This document shows, piece after piece, positions 1-10,200 of a stretch of 64,000 bases of DNA. The first letter of the stretch is position 1, and every line of letters begins with the position of its first letter. The stretch spans positions 53,120,630 to 53,184,629 of the forward strand of contig NC_052505.1 in assembly GCF_014356525.2 (NCBI RefSeq), read 5' to 3'. The position numbers were made by a program, and so were the translations under genes. The notes below the pieces were generated by a model. The model saw only the letters and a list, made by a program, of their open reading frames with translations, did no database searches and was not told where the DNA came from. This DNA comes from Nilaparvata lugens. Lineage: Eukaryota > Arthropoda > Insecta > Hemiptera > Delphacidae.

Positions 1-640
1 AAAATTGGCAAAATTTTTCCTTGTTTCAGATCATCAGGGAAAATACCCTGCTCTAGTGAAGTATTAAGGAGATGCAATAAAGGGTCCAGTAATTCATTTT
101 CACATTCTTTTAAAATTTTGCTTGAGACCCCATCCAATCCTACTGTTTTTTTGTTATTCAAATTTTTTATTATTCTTGACAACTCATCTCTTGATAATGG
201 ATGAAATTTAAATACCTTTTCAATTGGCTCAGCATTTAATGTAGTTGTATTATAAGTATTAGTGTTCAGTGACTTTTGGAGATTATATGCAACCTGTTGA
301 TAATACTTATTGAAAAAGTTACAAATGTCTATACTATCATCCATATAATTTCCATGTTCATCGATTATCCTAGGGACATTAGTAACTGTATCTTTTTGAG
401 CTGCTCTCCTATTTCTATTAATTACCTCCCAAACAGCAGAGTTAAAATTGGTACTAGTTGTTAATATTTCAGCTGTTTTCTTACACTTAGCTTTCCTCAC
501 TTCTTTTGCATAGTTTTTCTTTAGACATTTGTATTTGACTTCACTCGGAACATCCCTCACTAATTTAAATTCCTCATAAGCTTCCCTAACAATATTTCTT
601 TGAGTAAGAATATCTTCAGTTATCCATTCATCTACTTTGT
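1..640 (-). pseudogene. LINE A ORF2: linker and start of reverse transcriptase, cut by window edge
   Basis: Reading the minus strand from about 625 to 1 gives one long open frame that begins VDEWITEDIL, carries a basic linker, and reaches the RT entry motif NNKKTVGLDGVSSKIL followed by LLDPLLHLLNTSLEQGIFP. In LINE ORF2 proteins this linker follows the endonuclease, and the motif opens the RT domain (RT0/RT1). The frame is shifted relative to the endonuclease upstream (641-1591), so one indel near 640 has broken ORF2. The palm with the catalytic aspartates lies beyond position 1. The seven-residue block resembles CR1/L2-type RTs. The copy is probably inactive. Confidence 0.8.
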
Positions 641-1591
641 TTAATTACTTTTTACTTTGACTTTTTTTATTGGACAGCATACACTAATGTGAAATCTTAG
701 AGTATCAATGAATTGCTTATATTTGTAATTTAGGTTACAACTGTTATAAACACTACTCCAATTTTCTTGAAGCAGTTCCTGCTTCAAACAATTTATATTT
801 CCTAGCTCATATTGCTGAATTTCTTTCACAAAAGTTTTTTTTCTGCTTGGATTCTGGCCCTGCAACTTAACATCTAAAATTTGATAGTTATGATCTGATA
901 GATCTGAGCTACCTAACCTGACATTACAACCTTCTATATTTGTGAGGATATTATCAATAATTGTCTGTGAAGTTCGAGTTACTCTTGTATATTCGTGGAC
1001 CTTAATTTCTAAATTATTCATATTAATAATATCTCTAATGTCCTCTGTCATTTTATCCTGCCTGGCAAAATCGGTATTGAAATCTCCTACTACTATAACA
1101 TTTGTGAAACGAGCGGTTGTAATTTCCAAAAGTGTATGGAGCAGCTCACAAAATTTTTGCCAGTCTCCATTTGGTGACCTATAGATACCTAACACTGCTA
1201 CCTCAAATCGATCATCAATTTTTAACCTTAGTCCCGTCACCTCTAAATCCATCTCAACAGAAAATCTCTTAACAAAATCCAGTTCATAAGTTTGGGTATG
1301 TTTAGCATTGCTAGTGAATATACATACACCACCACTTCTATGAGCTATTCTACAAAATTCTGATCTCAGTGAATAGCCTGGAATCCTAACTTGATTTATT
1401 TCCTTTATTTTTAAGCCATGCTCTGTGAAAATAACAATGTCAGGATCCTCCTGTTTAAGAAATACTTCTAATCTGTCAATTTTGTTGCGAAGATACTGAA
1501 TATTTTGATGATAAATACTAAAAACCTTACCATCTTGTGCTACTCTATCTCTAGCATTTGTAGCTATTTCCCTTTCCCTGTTTTGAGCCAA
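641..1591 (-). CDS. LINE A ORF2: apurinic-like (EEP) endonuclease domain
   Basis: This 316-residue frame is an exonuclease-endonuclease-phosphatase domain, the enzyme that nicks target DNA to prime reverse transcription. Visible motifs in order are the asparagine in YHQNIQYLRNK (about residue 30), the catalytic glutamate in IVIFTEHGL (about 57), RSGGVCIF, GIYRSPNG, the GDFN block with D and N, IDNIL, and the terminal SDHN (SDH) block. All catalytic positions I can identify are present. The frame opens with a TTG rather than ATG and overlaps the end of ORF1 by about 28 bases, so the true start is uncertain. It ends in a premature stop just before the RT linker, which continues in another frame. 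The neighbours on the minus strand are ORF1 upstream and RT downstream. CR1-like is the best clade guess. Confidence 0.85.
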   Translation of the reverse strand: MAQNREREIATNARDRVAQDGKVFSIYHQNIQYLRNKIDRLEVFLKQEDPDIVIFTEHGLKIKEINQVRIPGYSLRSEFCRIAHRSGGVCIFTSNAKHTQTYELDFVKRFSVEMDLEVTGLRLKIDDRFEVAVLGIYRSPNGDWQKFCELLHTLLEITTARFTNVIVVGDFNTDFARQDKMTEDIRDIINMNNLEIKVHEYTRVTRTSQTIIDNILTNIEGCNVRLGSSDLSDHNYQILDVKLQGQNPSRKKTFVKEIQQYELGNINCLKQELLQENWSSVYNSCNLNYKYKQFIDTLRFHISVCCPIKKVKVKSN

Positions 1592-2411
1592 TTTACTAAA
1601 AAATCGTTATTTGTTTTTTTGACTGTTTTTAAACCAGAGGATTGCAAACGGCTTTCAATCAGCTCTGCCAATCTATTACAAAAGATTACTTTGCCAGATC
1701 GATTTAGATGCAACCCATGATTAGTGAAGTTATGTCTTTTCAGCCTTTCATTTAGAAAACAAATCCCCAGTTGTTTAGAATTCTTATTTTTTAGGCTGTT
1801 GATTGTATTATGGATTGATTTGTTTGTCGATTGATTGCTTCATTTAATTCTGGCCTATCAAACCTATTAGGAATAGTACTTATTATTAAGTTTGTTTTTT
1901 TGCTGAGTGGCACAATTTCCTTGATTTTTTCTGTTACTTGAGGAAGATGATTCAAGTTAGGTTCATTTATATTATTTGAGCCACCCAGTACAATTAGATA
2001 GTCATTTTCATCAAAGTCTTTAGTTTGTTCCCTAGCTGACTCTACAACTGCATTAATTGATGCACTTGGCTTGAAAAAACATTGGACATCAAATTTATTT
2101 TTTAATCTTTTATCAAGGAGATCACTGCAATCACGTCCATGACTGGACGTCAGTAGCAGAACTCTCCCTTTCCTATCTTTATTTCCCTCAGCTATATTTT
2201 TGGTTGCTGTCTTCAAAACCTCACTGTACGTTTTATTTCGACCATTTTCAGAGCATTTCCCATCATTTAGGTTAGATTCTATTTTTTTGCATTTGGACGG
2301 AGGTTCTATCATACATTTAGTATTATCAAATTTAGATTTTAGTTTCTTTATTTCCTCCGACATTAGACTACATTGATTTTTAGATTTAGTATTTCTTTTT
2401 ATGGTCTTCAT
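1564..2411 (-). pseudogene. LINE A ORF1: SGNH/esterase-like domain, frameshifted
   Basis: On the minus strand 2411-1791 reads GRVLLLTSSHGRDCSDLL (block I, the nucleophile serine region), then YLIVLGGSNNIN (block III with G and N). The frame then breaks near 1818. Shifting frame continues with HGLHLNRSGKVIF, which fits block V containing the catalytic histidine, and runs to a stop at 1564-1566 inside the start of the endonuclease ORF. CR1-clade LINEs are known to carry an esterase domain in ORF1, thought to act in RNP or membrane association. The canonical GDS motif is not exact here (SSHGRD). One indel separates two well-conserved halves, so the domain was recently functional or is damaged only in this copy. 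The N-terminal coil lies at 2427-2675. Confidence 0.7.
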
Positions 2412-2426
2412 CTTGTAATTTTATAA

Positions 2427-2675
2427 TCAGTTCCAAGATTTAATTTCTTCTACCATCCCTAACCTTTCTTCCTCAGACGTTTTTAAAGTTACTTCTAATT
2501 GGTTTTTTAAATTAGTGTGGCTACTTTGTAGTTGAGCAACTTTTTCGGCTAAAGTAGTTTGAAGAACTGGGGTTTTTGGTTTTGGCGTTTTTGAATTTTG
2601 GTTTTGGGAACGCGTAAGTACTCTCGCTATGTTTACATTTCTATTATTAACCTTCGGTGTTTTACTTGAGCTCAT
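2427..2675 (-). pseudogene. LINE A ORF1 N-terminal segment (coiled coil)
   Basis: This 82-residue ATG frame (MSSSKTPKVNNRN...) has a basic, proline-rich start and then a heptad-like stretch (EKVAQLQSSHTNLKNQLEVTLKTSEEE is the type of sequence, with L/V at regular spacing). It ends in TGA and a second in-frame TAA before the esterase-bearing frame resumes at 2411 in the same phase. I read it as the amino-terminal coiled coil of ORF1, disabled by two stops. Alternatively ORF1 normally begins at 2411 and this is a separate upstream ORF. The 5' UTR boundary of the element was not located. Confidence 0.5.
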
Positions 2676-3274
2676 CTTCCTATCTAAGAAATTATATTAC
2701 TTGCAATAATAATAATTGATTTATAAATGATAGGATTTTAATTTGGTTATAGACACACTATTCAGCCAGAAAGATCTTACCGATAATTATATTAATAAGT
2801 ACACAGTATATCATATAAGGATCCAGAGAACTTCAAGAACTGGCGTTGTAAGTTCCAAGGAATTTCAGAAGGGTAAATTGGTGAATACCTGTATTCATGA
2901 CAAGCGTTTTAAAAATCAACTAGAAAAAACCATAGTTGGTCTTCATTATTCTCGATTGGATACATGGTTACTGGTAATCCGTCACCAACTATCTTTTTGA
3001 TTTCCTTATTGGTATTCTTCCAGAACTTCACGGAAGCAGCGGTAAGAATTATTAATCTCAAATCATTGAACCTTGTGGTGATTAACCATATTTGGAAAAT
3101 TCATGCGTCTACCACTGAGCTAGAGCTGCGGTCTGAACCCAGCATATTTGCGAGCCAGACGGCCTTAACTTTTTGCGAATTTATTTGCAAAATAGGGATT
3201 TTAGCACTTGCTCTTATAAATATCAAAAATACCACACCACATATGAATGGTTGGCAGTCTACACCATTACATAA
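2676..3274. other. junction between LINE A and LINE B, with tRNA-like promoter boxes
   Basis: This is the interval between two divergently oriented LINEs. It lacks an endonuclease for LINE B, so that element is 5' truncated or its head was lost. On the minus strand 3122-3112 reads TAGCTCAGTGG, a near-consensus pol III A box, and 3072-3062 reads GGTTCAATGAT, a weaker B box, 40 nucleotides apart as in tRNAs. No cloverleaf can be closed, so this is at best a decayed tRNA or the head of a tRNA-derived SINE. Short open frames here show no recognisable domain. Confidence 0.3.
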
Positions 3275-4057
3275 ATGTCACCCAACACATGGGGCGAAAA
3301 TTTACATCATTACATCTCTGAGAGAGTACATTTCCGTAGTGACAGTCCTAGCAGATTGGCTGGTAATTTAATGCAAGCCATCAAAGAAGAGGCCGAATTT
3401 TCGCGAATGATTGTTTCTAAATCAAATGCTACGAATTTCAAAAATAAACCTTGGTTTGACCTATACTGTAATAATCTGAAGAGAAATCTACGTACTGCTT
3501 ACAGAACTGCAAAGGCCAAAAATTTCGATAGGGTTTCATTAAATGTATATATAGCAGCTAAGAATGAATATGAGAGTATGATTAGACAGAAAAAGGTAGA
3601 TTATTACAAAAGTTTGGAAAACAGATTCAGGAATATTAAAAATGGTAATGAATTTTGGAGTGCAGTTCGCTATTTTAGAAAGAAAAATACGCAATTAAAT
3701 ATGATAGGCTTGGAGGATTGGGTAGTGTTTCTGAAGAATAAATTCACATCAAATTTGATGGAAAATAGAAATGAAATAGCTCTGGCAGCCATGAGTCATC
3801 CCCTTCTGGATAGGAAAGTTGATTTTCAGGATTTAGAAGCCATACTAAAAAAAACTAAAAACAAAAAAACTCCTGGCATCGATGGCTTGTCTTACGAATT
3901 CTATAAGTCTCTTCCATTTTCCTGGAAAAATTACATGGTAGAATTATTTAATTGCATACTGGATAAGGGTAGAATTCCAACAAGCTGGGCAGAGATGATT
4001 TTGTTCCTTTTGTTTGAAAAATACGATAAACTGAACCAAAGAATTACAGGGCAATAG
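3275..4057 (+). pseudogene. LINE B pol: linker and N-terminal reverse transcriptase
   Basis: The frame carries a basic linker (NLKRNLRTAYRTAKAKNF, KKVDYYKSLENRF) typical of the region between endonuclease and RT, and then the RT entry block TKNKKTPGIDGLSYEFYKSL and the segment leading to IPTSWAEMILF. At about 4035 one cytosine appears to be missing. In the next frame the protein continues as PKNYRAIAISNCLLKIFTN, exactly the expected RT2 block. The element points opposite to LINE A and is from a different family. No endonuclease is found upstream. Confidence 0.8.
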
Positions 4058-4785
4058 CTATTTCAAACTGTCTGTTAAAAATTTTTACAAATCTGTTAAC
4101 TGTGCGTTTATCAACCTGGGCAGAGTATTTCCATGTACTTGGCGAGAGTCAGTCTGGCTTTCATAGAGGTCGTGGTTGCATGGATAATATCTTTTCACTT
4201 TATTCTATTATTTATTACTATCTCGAATTGAAGCATCAACCCATGTATGGAGTTTTCGTAGATTATGAAGCCGCGTTTGACTCCATTCCTCATTGTAAGC
4301 TGTGGCCCAGATTAAGACATTTTGGAGTGAGCGGTAAATTTCTTTGTGTTCTTAAAGACATATATTCCAAAGCTACGGTGGCAGTTGACATAGGTCGTTC
4401 CGGTGCCCGTTCAGAGCCAGTTAGGGTCTCAAGGGGCGTATTGCAGGGGGACCCGGCCAGTCCGCTTCTTTTTTCCCTGTACATAGCTGACATGGAGGAT
4501 TATTTCAGAAAGAAGGGGCTCTCTGGACTTAGAATTGGCAGTGATAACGATATCATTATGCTTCAGTACGCTGATGATGTGGTGATCCTGGTGGATATAC
4601 GGAATAAATTAAAATGTCTAGTCGAGTACAGTGAGGAATTGGGTTTGAGGGTGAATTCGGAAAAGACCAAAGTATTACCATTTCACAGGGGCAGATTGAG
4701 AGCACTTAGGCCCTTTTTTGTCAATGGATATTGTATAGAGATATGTAAAGAATATAATTATTTAGGAGTCACTTTCCAGTCGTAA
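4058..4785 (+). pseudogene. LINE B pol: reverse transcriptase core
   Basis: The continuous frame holds the RT palm: SQSGFHRGRGCMDNIF, VFVDYEAAFDSIPH (first catalytic aspartate), RGVLQGDPASPLLFSLYIADM (RT4/5), and LQYADDVVILV, the YADD catalytic pair, followed by SEKTKVLPF and EYNYLGVTF. This is the polymerase that copies the element's RNA at the nicked target. The catalytic residues are intact, but frames before (about 4035) and after (4785) are shifted. GVLQGDPASPLL and the later zinc knuckle suggest an R1/I-like group rather than Jockey or CR1. The clade is not certain. Confidence 0.85.
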
Positions 4786-5731
4786 GGCAAATTTACAGCA
4801 ATGTGTAGAAATTCCATGAATAAAGCTAAAACTGAGTTCTAGCGAAGGTGAAATCGGATGATTGGTTAGGAAAAATTAAACTATTCGATTCGGTAATCCT
4901 ACCATCTGCATTGTATGGAGCTGAAGTCTGGTCCATAGGTAGAGAGGAGGCTGTCGAGCGTGTTCAATTATTTTTTCTCAAGCGTACTCTTTTATTAAAT
5001 CGCGCCGCTCCCGGGTGGGCAGTCAGGATAGAGACAAACCGCTCCAGTTTGAAACTGTATCTTTTTGAGAGGCAGTTGAACTGGCTGTTGAAAATTCTAA
5101 ATATGAGTGAATCAAGAATACCTTATGTATGTTACAGGGTTCTTTCCCCAATCTGAATATGACAGGAGGGATAATTGGGTGCACTGTATTAGGAGACAGC
5201 TGAGGGATATTGGAGTGGAAAGACCAGGGTTTTCAGATGAGTTCGATGGGTTTGATGAGGTGGATTTAAGCAACTCTTATGCTGCTATATTGAATAAATA
5301 CTCATGGCTGTTGAGAGAGGTGGATAGGCAGAACGCACTGGGTTCTCTTACTTGTCAACGATATTCAAAACTGAATCCAAATTTCATAATAGCAGAGCAA
5401 TTGACCGTCCCAATGCCAATAAATAGAGTGAGATGTGTTACGCAGTTGCGCATACCAACGATAACTGGTGTGCATTTGTTCTTTAATAATTGTAGAAAGA
5501 CTAATCTCAATCCGGAGAATGGGTGCTTGGCGTGTGGCTCCGGCTTGGAGACATTGGAGACATTTCATTAATTGTAGAAGATATCATAATTTGAGAATCA
5601 AGTATCTGATGAAACATATAAAAAATATTGTTAGTCCTTCAGATCAAGTGTTAGTTTTATTATCAAACCTAAATAGCGAAGAAATAAAAAACGTCTACAT
5701 GTTCTGTATTGAGGCTATCGAAGAAAGATAA
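4786..5731 (+). pseudogene. LINE B pol: thumb, C-terminal region and CCHC zinc knuckle
   Basis: Three overlapping frames complete the protein. 4848-5156 has ILPSALYGAEVWSIG, the block after the RT palm. 5107-5571 has a helical C-terminal domain and CLACGSGLETLE. From about 5563 the third frame supplies HFINC and runs to a stop at 5729-5731. Together these form a C-x2-C...H-x3-C knuckle, common at the end of R1-, I- and Jockey-type pol proteins and thought to bind nucleic acid. At least three frameshifts (about 4790, 5130 and 5563) show the copy is dead. Confidence 0.75.
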
Positions 5732-6363
5732 AAGGCTATAGATAGTAATTTATCATCTGCTTGAATGTATATTATATAGTAGGATAAGGATGCTCCGGTG
5801 TTTCCGGGCCGGGGTTGCTGGCCGCGGTCGCCTATATCAAATTACTTTTGACAAAGTATATATCATTGTTTTAAGTTATGTTGCTTGAGTTGTTTTTGGA
5901 AAGTGATAGTCATTGATAGCCGAATTATTATTGTACTAATATAATCTAATCCGTCGAATTAAAAAAGTTACAATTTATATTATCATTGTGTGTAAATGAT
6001 AAGTTTAAGTTTTCTAGTCAATAATCACTGTTTCTGGAACAAACGAACTTTCAATGGTGCTTGAAAACTTGTTTATATAGATTTGAACTTCTTACCTTTT
6101 TTATGTAAATTTATTGCTTCTTGTCATTATGTTACCGTACGTTTTTACTGTTTAATATTCGTATTGTTATTCATGGGCTCTTATCAGCAACTCCATTTGT
6201 ATGTGCTCGTTTACGAATAAATTGATTATTATTATTTCTTGTTATGAATTTCAGAAAATCTTTTCAGTGATTTTTGGTTGAATGTAGTTCTTTTTCAAAC
6301 TTGTGCCTGTTCCATAGAAACTATGAAATGTCATAATACAAGTCAGTTGTAAGATCTACTTAT
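5732..6363. other. probable 3' UTR of LINE B and unassigned AT-rich DNA
   Basis: A GC-rich island with CGGGCCGGGG (about 5785-5835) directly follows the pol stop, then AT-rich sequence leads to a short ATT run at about 6224-6238, which may be the simple-repeat tail ending the LINE. No coding signal is seen from there to the LTR at 6364. Confidence 0.4.
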
Positions 6364-6703
6364 TGTTGCGGGTTTCTTCACTAATAAAACAAGAGGCGAT
6401 TTATACTGATTAGGTTTATTACTTGTAACACTATAACACACGGAGATAAACTACAGAAAAACTATAAACTGATAAACTACCTTATAAATTACACAGAATT
6501 TATACAAGCGTTCGTTTAGTCACTAACCTGATATTCATATTATTTGTAATTGTATCAACAAATAAATAAATAAGTAGTAAAAAGACGGTATAAGAATAAC
6601 TGCCACTAAGAATAATAACTGTATAATTAACTATAAAAGTCTATTATCACTTTATAACTTCTGTAACGATTCGGAGTAGCCAACGATTCCACTCTGACTT
6701 CTC

Positions 6704-6740
6704 AACTGAACTTCCGACTGAGACGCGCCATTAATATAAG
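6704..6740 (-). promoter_or_regulatory. TATA box and initiator of the LTR promoter
   Basis: CTTATATTAA at 6740-6731 is followed 31 nucleotides after the first TATA base by the A of TCAGTT (6709-6704). TCAGT is the arthropod initiator consensus and the spacing is normal. A second TCAGT at about 6721 is too close. Confidence 0.45.
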
Positions 6741-6802
6741 GCCAGCAGAACTCTCGAGAAGGATCTGGAGGTGTCGAACACACCCAACCAATCACAGTGG
6801 TT

Positions 6803-6931
6803 GTTGATTACCAAAAGGTTCCGGACTTGTCATTGGTCGACGGCTTCCTGCACCAAGACTTGAACTCACGGGAATGATCTCCGCCGTGTTGATTACCAGA
6901 AGGTTTTAGGAAGCGTTTGCCATTGGTCGAC
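6803..6931 (-). promoter_or_regulatory. duplicated U3 enhancer-like module inside the solo LTR
   Basis: The module starting GTTGATTACCA and ending CATTGGTCGAC occurs twice (6803-6841 and 6888-6931). Each copy includes an inverted CCAAT box (ATTGG). Tandem enhancer repeats upstream of the TATA box are a usual LTR feature. Confidence 0.5.
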
Positions 6932-6952
6932 AGCTCTGTCGACGGGAACACA

Positions 6953-6970
6953 CTGGAAGATTCCAGAAGC
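6953..6970. promoter_or_regulatory. heat-shock-element-like triplet in the LTR
   Basis: GGAAGATTCCAGAAGC contains GAA-xx-TTC-xx-GAA, three alternating 5-bp units with no mismatch, the consensus bound by HSF trimers. A second, imperfect triplet (GAActCTCgaGAA) lies at 6749-6761 next to the TATA box. Function is inferred only from the match. Confidence 0.4.
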
Positions 6971-7039
6971 CCCTCGCCACTGAAAACCGGGGTGGGGGAG
7001 GGTTTCCCCCAACCTCAAAAGTTCTCATCCATAACAATA

Positions 7040-7166
7040 TTCAAAAATCATGTTTTTGGACTCGGGGGACCTTGAAACGTATAGAAAACTTGAAATCAGA
7101 ATACCTTATTTTTTTTTGAAAGCAATACTTCCCTTACCTCTAGTAATAGGGCAAGAAAAGTGAAAA
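7040..7166 (-). repeat. GT-microsatellite repeat family, 5' fragment
   Basis: The reverse complement runs from the TTTCTTGCCCTATTAC start through GTAAGG, TATTGCTTTC, TATACGTTTCAAGGTCCCC and GAGTCC, matching the heads of the copies at 15814, 29786 and 30734. It stops just before where the GT microsatellite would begin, at the boundary of the solo LTR, so the rest was lost there. Confidence 0.75.
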
Positions 7167-9844
7167 CAGTTGGTTCTGGTAGGTGTAACCCGGTTAGTTA
7201 AATTCTAGAACATGAAAATCACAGAAGAACAAAATATTAGCTTATATATGATAAGAATGTTCTGAATTGAGATTTTTAAATTTTCAAATTTGGAATTTCA
7301 TAATTTAGAACAATGCTGTGTCACTTAACGACGGATTGGAATCTTTAGCTATAAATCCTCAGAATAATAATCTTGATCAATCATTTCTCAATTTCGTGAG
7401 AGTATCATCCTCACTGAACAATGCAAACATCCACGACCATGAATACAGAAGAAGGAAAAAAGTGGAGATTGAAATTGGCCATAACTAAAATCACAAAAAC
7501 GATAATAGAACAAGAAAAAGAAAGGGATTGAAATTAGCTCAGCCATTATTGGCATACTCTGTGCCGGCATGGAGCCATTAATTGAGACTTGCTGTAAATT
7601 GAGTTGGAGGTTGGTTAGGTTTGGGGGATTACAAACAATTGAGGGGGAGGGGAGGCACAAGTGCAGCCAATGGAACAAGAAATTGGGGTCTCGATTAACC
7701 GGAGTACCGTAGCCGGATTAAAGGCAGCTGAACTTAAGCTGCAAAATTATTCATTTTTACAGGTCCCAGGGGGGCTTTTGAAACTTCCTCCCTCACTCTA
7801 TACCCCCCACCCATCATAATATAACAATCTAGCCGCATGCTAACACTTTGTTACTCTCCCCTCCTCACTCTCACAACCTTTATTTCTCAGTAAATTACCT
7901 ACATAGGCTACTGTGTGCAGGAGTACTCTGTTTCACCAGTAAATAGGTCACTGGACCCTCAATCAGTCATTCGTTGATCGTTAGTGTGATGGATATGGTG
8001 ATATTGTTGATAACTTCATCAAAAACCTCATGAAGAAATATAATAGCCCTAGGAACATTTCTAGCCTCCTTTATACATGATCAAGAGACTGAATACATAG
8101 GAAAAACTTTGTAAATTATTAATATTAATTGAAATGACAGTAATGACAAGATATGAGTAAGAGCAGTTTTCTACACTGTAATTTATTTATTCATTCATTT
8201 GATAGAGCAAACAATACAATAGTCGGGAAAAACAGGCTTTTATTTTTTTTCAATTATCCAGGATTACACAACTTACAGAAAAGTACCACATGCTCATAAG
8301 CCCAAAACGGTTCCAATTCTAATTTATACAACAGTTCAAATGTAGCTAGGTTTTGTGTCACTTATCATTCTTCAATTACACACTCAATTTACAATTTATT
8401 CAAAACTCACAAAAATCATTTTTTAGTTAATAAAATACTTCTGAATTAAATTAAATCAAACACAAGTTTGCCCAAAACTTCTCCTAATTTTGTCTCAAAT
8501 CGTCCAAATATTATGTCCATTTAAATTTCTACACCAAATCATCATCAATCTGAAAATATGAATCAGAATGAAAGAAAAAATTTCAAATTGAGATAGATTG
8601 ATAATAAAATAAAGTAATGTGTGAACTAAAAGCCGTTTCAACAGAATCCAGTTTAATTAGTAGTATCAGTCCGTCCTACTATTCATTTCAGAACCATAAC
8701 CTGAATCTCCAGAATCACTTTCAGAGCTTGCAAACTTTTCAAGATCGTTCTAAACGTAATACTTCTCTTCCGCCGCCAATACACACACTCGCCTCAACAG
8801 GCTGGAAACAAAAATTAAACGCCATGGAAGGTTTTCCAAGCAATAAAAAACAGTGGAATGGGCCAAGTTTCACTCGAACTAAAGCTTACTTGTCTATTAA
8901 GATTTCAAAAGGCATTTATATAGATGCATCTATCTTGAATAGCTAGCGGATGTAGACAGATGTAGAGAATGAGATTGCAGAGAATCAATAGTTATTCTCA
9001 GCTCTACAAAAAATTGAAAAGATTCAAGATTCAATTATTAATATTCAGGAAACATTCATTTATGGAGATGACTCCATATTTATCTCCTCTACAAATACAT
9101 CAAAATCAAACACACTGAATACCACATTTTCAGAAAAGCAATATAGGAACTATTAGATGCTATAGGAACTACTAGATGCACTTCTCGAAGTCAGTGAAGT
9201 TATACGTGATGTATACCATGAATATTATTGTTTTTGAAAAATTTCAAATCGCTTGCAGATCCATAAAAATGTAGGGAGTGGTTTGGATAAAGTTTATTGG
9301 TGAAGTATTTTGAGCCCAAAAGTGAATAGGCTTTTTCAAAGACAAAATGAAAATACATGTACATTATTATGGATTTGATCAAAATGGTTGATTTTGATGA
9401 TTATTTTTACATGAAATAGATTATCATAAATCATAATGAAGTTATTAATATTGTATGGATTTACTCAGGATCTAGAGTAATTGTTAGTTTGTGATATGCA
9501 TACAAGCATGCATTCTACTCTAGAAGATTTGAATGATTAGTCAATGACAAATCCATAATGGTGGCTGACCACTAAGAATCGAGTATGATTATCAAAGAAC
9601 ATCATGATATGTGTTCTCTTTGAATGTGTAGGATTCATTTCAACTTAGGTTTGAATATGGAAATAAATCTTGAATTGTTTCCTTTAAGATTGAGAAGGTA
9701 TTACAAATTCTCATGTCACTAGTGAGTTGAATAGAGCCTTGTTTGCATTATGAGTAGGGAGTGAAAAATTCTTCTTTCGATGTATCATGCTTATTTTCTG
9801 TCAGTCATGGGATATGTAGTAATATTTAAAAAAAAAGTATAGAG
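7167..9844. other. unassigned non-coding stretch
   Basis: No coding domain or repeat structure is recognised except a possible LINE 3' end on the minus strand at about 8170-8260, where the reverse strand reads GCCTGTTTTTCCC, TATTGTATTGTTTGC and then AATGAATGAATAAATAAA, a CR1/L2-style short-repeat tail. A 96-aa frame at 7388-7678 (minus) and a 109-aa frame at 8617-8946 (plus) have compositions like translated non-coding DNA. Confidence 0.4.
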
Positions 9845-10200
9845 AATAATGGAATATTAATACTGCAGAAGAAAGATGTTTTTATAAGTTTAATACAAGG
9901 TGTTCTTGCAAGGCCTTATTTAAAAGAAAAGAAATTGCTGACGGTTCTTGCTATATTTGATTTTTCAGTCTTCGTTTTGAAAAATAGAAGGGTATATGAG
10001 GAGAACCAGGTGAGTCATCGCCATAATACAAAATTTAGAGGTTTTGTTTACCCACCTCATAGACTCTGGGTGCTGGGGAGTGGCCCGTTTTATATGGGAA
10101 TGAGAATATTCAATTAACTCCCATCTTACATCAGAGAAATTGAGGGCTTGAGGAAGTTCAGAGAACACTTAGAAAATTCCTTATTGTATTGTGTCCTTAT
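9845..10200 (+). pseudogene. LINE C-terminal fragment (CR1/L2-like)
   Basis: Three frames together give the conserved tail of CR1/L2-like ORF2 proteins. SCKALFKRKEIADGSCYI corresponds to the usual SCR-LFK-ILTLPSLYI block, then FSVFVLKNRRVYEEN, HRHNTKFRGF, GPFYMGMRIFN, and after another shift LPSYIREIEGLRKFREHL. This region lies after the RT thumb. RT itself is absent, so the copy is 5' truncated. A good-looking intron pattern (TTTTTCAG before 9969 and CAG|GTGAGT at 10011) falls inside it and is likely chance. Confidence 0.75.

Larger units (their letters stand above)
6364..7036 (-). mobile_element. solo LTR of a retrotransposon
   Basis: On the minus strand the segment starts TGTTATGG and ends CGCAACA, giving the TGTT...AACA ends typical of LTRs, 673 bp long. 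Inside, in order, are a U3-like part with a duplicated module, a TATA-like CTTATATTAA (6740-6731), initiator-like TCAGT motifs (6721 and 6709), and an AATAAA signal (6420-6415) near the 3' end. No tRNA primer-binding site follows it and no polypurine tract precedes it, so it stands alone. Flanks are ATAT and ATAA, an imperfect 4-bp target duplication at best. The 5' neighbour (7040-7166) is a fragment of the GT-microsatellite family. Gypsy-like by the 4-5 bp duplication pattern, but this is not proven. Confidence 0.65.

Noticed and set aside
6364..7036. Heat-shock gene promoter of a cellular gene
   Set aside because: TGTT/AACA ends and an internal AATAAA fit an LTR better, and no coding sequence follows the promoter on the minus strand.
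9958..10016. Textbook exon between TTTTTCAG and CAG|GTGAGT
   Set aside because: The segment is part of a recognisable LINE C-terminal domain that continues on both sides, so the splice-like signals are probably accidental.
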